This document shows positions 5,368-7,032 of a stretch of DNA of 7,032 nt, piece after piece (within the stretch, counting starts at the first letter, position 1; each line of letters begins with the position of its first letter). A model generated the notes under the pieces. It worked only from the letters and a program-made list of their open reading frames with translations, did not search any database and had not been told where the DNA came from. A program made the translations under genes and the position numbers. Source of the stretch: Nitrososphaerota archaeon (lineage in GTDB: Archaea; Thermoproteota; Nitrososphaeria; Nitrososphaerales; Gagatemarchaeaceae); the NCBI GenBank assembly GCA_005877225.1, contig VBPK01000046.1:14361-21392 (forward strand). Direction: 5' to 3'.

Positions 5368-5445
5368 GGCTTGCGTGAAGATAACTGTTGTCGGACTGAA
5401 GTGGGTCGGGCGAGGACTTGGGACCTCCCGGGTAACCAGCCACAA

Positions 5446-5459
5446 CAAACATTCGTATA
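5446..5459. repeat. 14-bp direct repeat bounding module B, right copy
   Basis: CAAACATTCGTATA, identical to 3654-3667. Its last bases form the start of the HAD promoter's TATA box, so the inserted segment ends immediately upstream of a promoter that stays whole. Confidence 0.6.
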
Positions 5460-5463
5460 GTAA
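5456..5463 (+). promoter_or_regulatory. TATA box (TATAGTAA) for the HAD gene
   Basis: Centred about 33 nt before the GTG at 5493 and about 21 nt before the TTG at 5481. With usual archaeal spacing the transcript would start near 5486, favouring the GTG. The box straddles the right-hand 14-bp repeat and the original downstream DNA. Confidence 0.45.
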
Positions 5464-5492
5464 TTCAGAGACACACCCGCTTGGCGAGCTCT

Positions 5493-6287
5493 GTGATCCA
5501 AGCTGTCTTGTTCGATTTCGGTGGAACTCTGGTTCAGCCGAAGAAGTCGTGGCCTGAGATAAGGAGGGAGGGCATCAAGGCGACATACATCTTCCTCACG
5601 AAGAGGAGACTCAAGCAGAGATTCGAGGATTACGCCACAGTGAACAAGAAAGTTTTCATGAGGTATGCGGAGATGGAGGCGGCAGAGGATAGGGACATCC
5701 CCGACATCCTGAAGTATGGAGAACTGATCGGTGAGCTATTCCCCTCGTTGTCGAGGCGGGAAAAGTCGAGGCTGGCGTCGGAGACGAACGATGTCTTCTG
5801 GGCGGTGACCGCGAAGGCGCAGACGCCCTCAAGGAGGGTCCGATTCGCCCTGAGGAAACTGAGGTCGATGGGCCTGCGGATGGCGGTCGTCTCCAACCAC
5901 CACAGCGGGAAGTCACTACGAGAGATGCTTGGGAGTTTCGGGATGGGACAGTACTTCGAGGTCGTGATTGCCTCCGAGGAGGTCGGCGTCAGAAAGCCGA
6001 ATCCCAAGATCTTTCGGATCTGCCTCTCAAGACTTCGGCTAAGGCGAGATCAGGTGATCTTCGTCGGAGACTCTCTCCTCTACGACGTCGTGGGAGCGAG
6101 GACCGCCGGCATCGTCTCCGTCCTCTATGCCGAGGGGGCCCCAGACGAGCTGAAGACGCCGCGGGACAGACATGGGGTAAAGACACGCACGAATCCGGGG
6201 GTCGTGCCGGACTTCATCATAGGCGACCTGGGTAGCCTACCTCGCGTGGTTGAAGTGCTGGGGGCCCGCGAAGTAACTCATCGTTAG
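5493..6287 (+). CDS. HAD-superfamily hydrolase
   Basis: The product is 264 residues, a haloacid-dehalogenase-like hydrolase with a helical C1-type cap between motifs I and II. Motif I is FDFGGTL at residues 7-13 (nucleophile Asp8). Motif II is VVSNHH (Ser134). Motif III is Lys168 in GVRKPNPKIF. Motif IV is VGDSLLYDVVGA (Asp193, Asp198). The position two after the nucleophile is Gly instead of the usual phosphatase Asp, as in many FDFGGTL members, so the substrate and even phosphatase activity are uncertain. The cap is rich in Lys, Arg and Glu. The GTG at 5493 gives the typical short lead MIQAVLFDFGG and fits the TATA spacing; a TTG at 5481 adds four residues. The protein is cytoplasmic and probably monocistronic. 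The stop overlaps the end of an opposing open frame that may be debris of the downstream pseudogene. Confidence 0.88.
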   Translation: MIQAVLFDFGGTLVQPKKSWPEIRREGIKATYIFLTKRRLKQRFEDYATVNKKVFMRYAEMEAAEDRDIPDILKYGELIGELFPSLSRREKSRLASETNDVFWAVTAKAQTPSRRVRFALRKLRSMGLRMAVVSNHHSGKSLREMLGSFGMGQYFEVVIASEEVGVRKPNPKIFRICLSRLRLRRDQVIFVGDSLLYDVVGARTAGIVSVLYAEGAPDELKTPRDRHGVKTRTNPGVVPDFIIGDLGSLPRVVEVLGAREVTHR

Positions 6288-6392
6288 AATTTTTCCTTCA
6301 GCGTTCGCGTCAGGAGGTTCATCATAGCCTTGTTCTGTGTGTTGAGAATCCTTCCCTTTCGGTCCCGGCGGGCAGTCGGTGTGGGCAGCGAA

Positions 6393-6862
6393 TTACTTCC
6401 CCTGAAAGTCAGCCCTCCTCCCCTCGGTAAGGGGTCGCACGATCTTCAGCGCCTCGAGGAGTTGTTCAAAGCGATCCCGGAAAGGAGGGAACTCGTAGCC
6501 ATTCGCCAGATACTCGTCCCGGAACCACCCGGCTCCGAATCCTAGAACGAGCCTACCGTCGGAGAATGAGTGGAGTGTGCAGGCCATCCTGGCCAGAAGC
6601 GCTGGGTTCCTGAACCCTACTGGCGTGACGAGGGGCCCGAACGCGACCCTCCTGGTGGACGCTGCCACGGCGCCCAGGGTTACCCAGCACTCAGGAGAGG
6701 GACGATCTTCTTCTCTTAAAACGCCGGTAGGCATCAAGTAATCTGACCGGAGGATGTACCCGAATCCGCTTTCTCGGCGTATTCCGCCCACTCGAGGATC
6801 TCCCCGACCTGCATCCCCGCTTGCGGCTCGAGCATGATGTCACAATCCTTGAGCGAGAACAA
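6393..6862 (-). pseudogene. Luciferase-like monooxygenase (F420-type), frameshifted and truncated
   Basis: From the TTG at 6862 (TATA-like TTTTAA 27 nt upstream; an ATG at 6877 is the alternative) the frame reads MLEPQAGMQVGEILEWAEYAEKA. A missing base near 6768 then pushes it out of frame. The next frame continues the family without a gap: GFGYILRSDYLMPTG, RRVAFGPLVTPVGFRNPALLARMA, SDGRLVLGFGAGWFRDEYLANGYEFPPFRDRFEQLLEALKIVRPL, then ADFQGK and a stop at 6393-6395. These are the N-terminal half motifs of LLM-class flavin or F420-dependent oxidoreductases, which are normally about 300 residues; the C-terminal half is missing. An open minus frame from about 6410 to 6284 may be rearranged remnant. 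One of the two defects could be a sequencing error, but both together argue for a dead gene. Confidence 0.8.
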
Positions 6863-6873
6863 CGAGTTGCGCT

Positions 6874-7032
6874 TCATGAACGGCGATTAAAAGTCTGTTC
6901 GCAAATGACTGATAACGTGCCTTTCGCTTCCTCCGAAGTATCGGAACGGATGAGACGCAAAGCGTTACATTTTTCCGGATGAGGTTCCCCCAAATTCGTG
7001 CGGGCGGTTTCGGCGGCTCTCTCGAAATCGTC
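6874..7032 (-). CDS. Possible 3' end of a minus-strand gene (cut by the right edge)
   Basis: One minus-strand frame is open from the window edge to a TGA at 6874-6876, encoding 52 residues rich in Glu, Arg and Asp. The composition is protein-like (DDFERAAETARTN near the edge, SEEAKGTLSVICEQ near the end), but no family is recognised, and a second minus frame is open over the same span. The TGA overlaps the alternative ATG of the decayed monooxygenase. This is weak evidence; the stretch may simply be intergenic. Confidence 0.2.
   Translation of the reverse strand, partial: DDFERAAETARTNLGEPHPEKCNALRLIRSDTSEEAKGTLSVICEQTFNRRS
6887..6892 (-). promoter_or_regulatory. TATA box (TTTTAA) of the decayed monooxygenase gene
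   Basis: On the minus strand TTTTAA is centred about 27 nt before the TTG at 6862, the same geometry as at 588-618. This supports a leaderless TTG start for the ancestral gene rather than the ATG at 6877. Confidence 0.4.

Larger units (their letters stand above)
3668..5390. repeat. Duplicated module, copy B (inserted segment probably runs to 5445)
   Basis: This is the second copy of 1468-2963. The left end is sharp at 3668. Recognisable homology fades at about 5390, and another ~55 bases without a counterpart reach the right 14-bp repeat at 5446. COAP and small-protein genes are intact here while HxlR is only a stub. No transposase or integrase is encoded and I see no clear terminal inverted repeats, so any mobility would have depended on proteins supplied elsewhere. 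Confidence 0.85.

Noticed and set aside
3668..5445. Terminal inverted repeats at the ends of module B
   Set aside because: Comparing the left end with the reverse complement of the right end gave only scattered short matches, so a classical IS or MITE structure is not supported.
6330..6545. Plus-strand frame opposite the monooxygenase remnant
   Set aside because: Composition is explained by the opposite-strand LLM codons; no recognisable motif.
6906..6983. 25-codon plus-strand frame starting with ATG near the right edge
   Set aside because: Short, with no TATA box or ribosome-binding site at a sensible distance and no homology.

Overview
The window most likely comes from an archaeon. TATA-like boxes lie about 26-28 nt upstream of several starts, TTG and GTG starts are frequent, there are T-tract terminators, and there is a decayed F420-type luciferase-like monooxygenase. 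A mesophilic or moderately thermophilic Thermoproteota lineage (Nitrososphaeria or Bathyarchaeia type) would fit, but that placement is inference.

Layout from left to right: the N-terminal part of a class III adenylate cyclase (minus, runs off the left edge); a small HExxH zinc-peptidase-like protein (plus); an HxlR-type winged-helix regulator (minus); module A; an isoprenylcysteine-methyltransferase-like membrane protein (plus); module B; a HAD-superfamily hydrolase (plus); and a frameshifted, truncated luciferase-like monooxygenase (minus). The last ~155 bases hold only a possible gene edge.

The centrepiece is a duplicated module. Each copy contains, in order, the 5' end of the HxlR gene (minus), a conserved divergent promoter region with a perfect 6-7-6 inverted repeat, a secreted 'choice-of-anchor P' (COAP) protein with a C-terminal post-COAP-1 domain (plus), a hairpin and T-tract between convergent genes, and a small unrecognised protein (minus). 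Copy A (about 1468-2963) keeps the complete HxlR gene. However, its COAP gene has lost the signal peptide through a net 145-bp frameshifting deletion, and its small gene carries a one-base insertion. Copy B (about 3668-5390) has intact COAP and small-protein genes but only a 5' stub of HxlR.

Copy B is bracketed by a perfect 14-bp direct repeat, CAAACATTCGTATA. The left repeat ends exactly where homology to copy A begins, and the right repeat contains the TATA box of the HAD gene. Module B therefore looks like a segment inserted, with a duplicated target or att-like site, between the methyltransferase and HAD genes. No recombinase is encoded in it. Functionally, B is probably the expressed surface-protein locus, A holds the regulator plus a decayed or silent copy, and the HxlR protein may act on both promoter regions.
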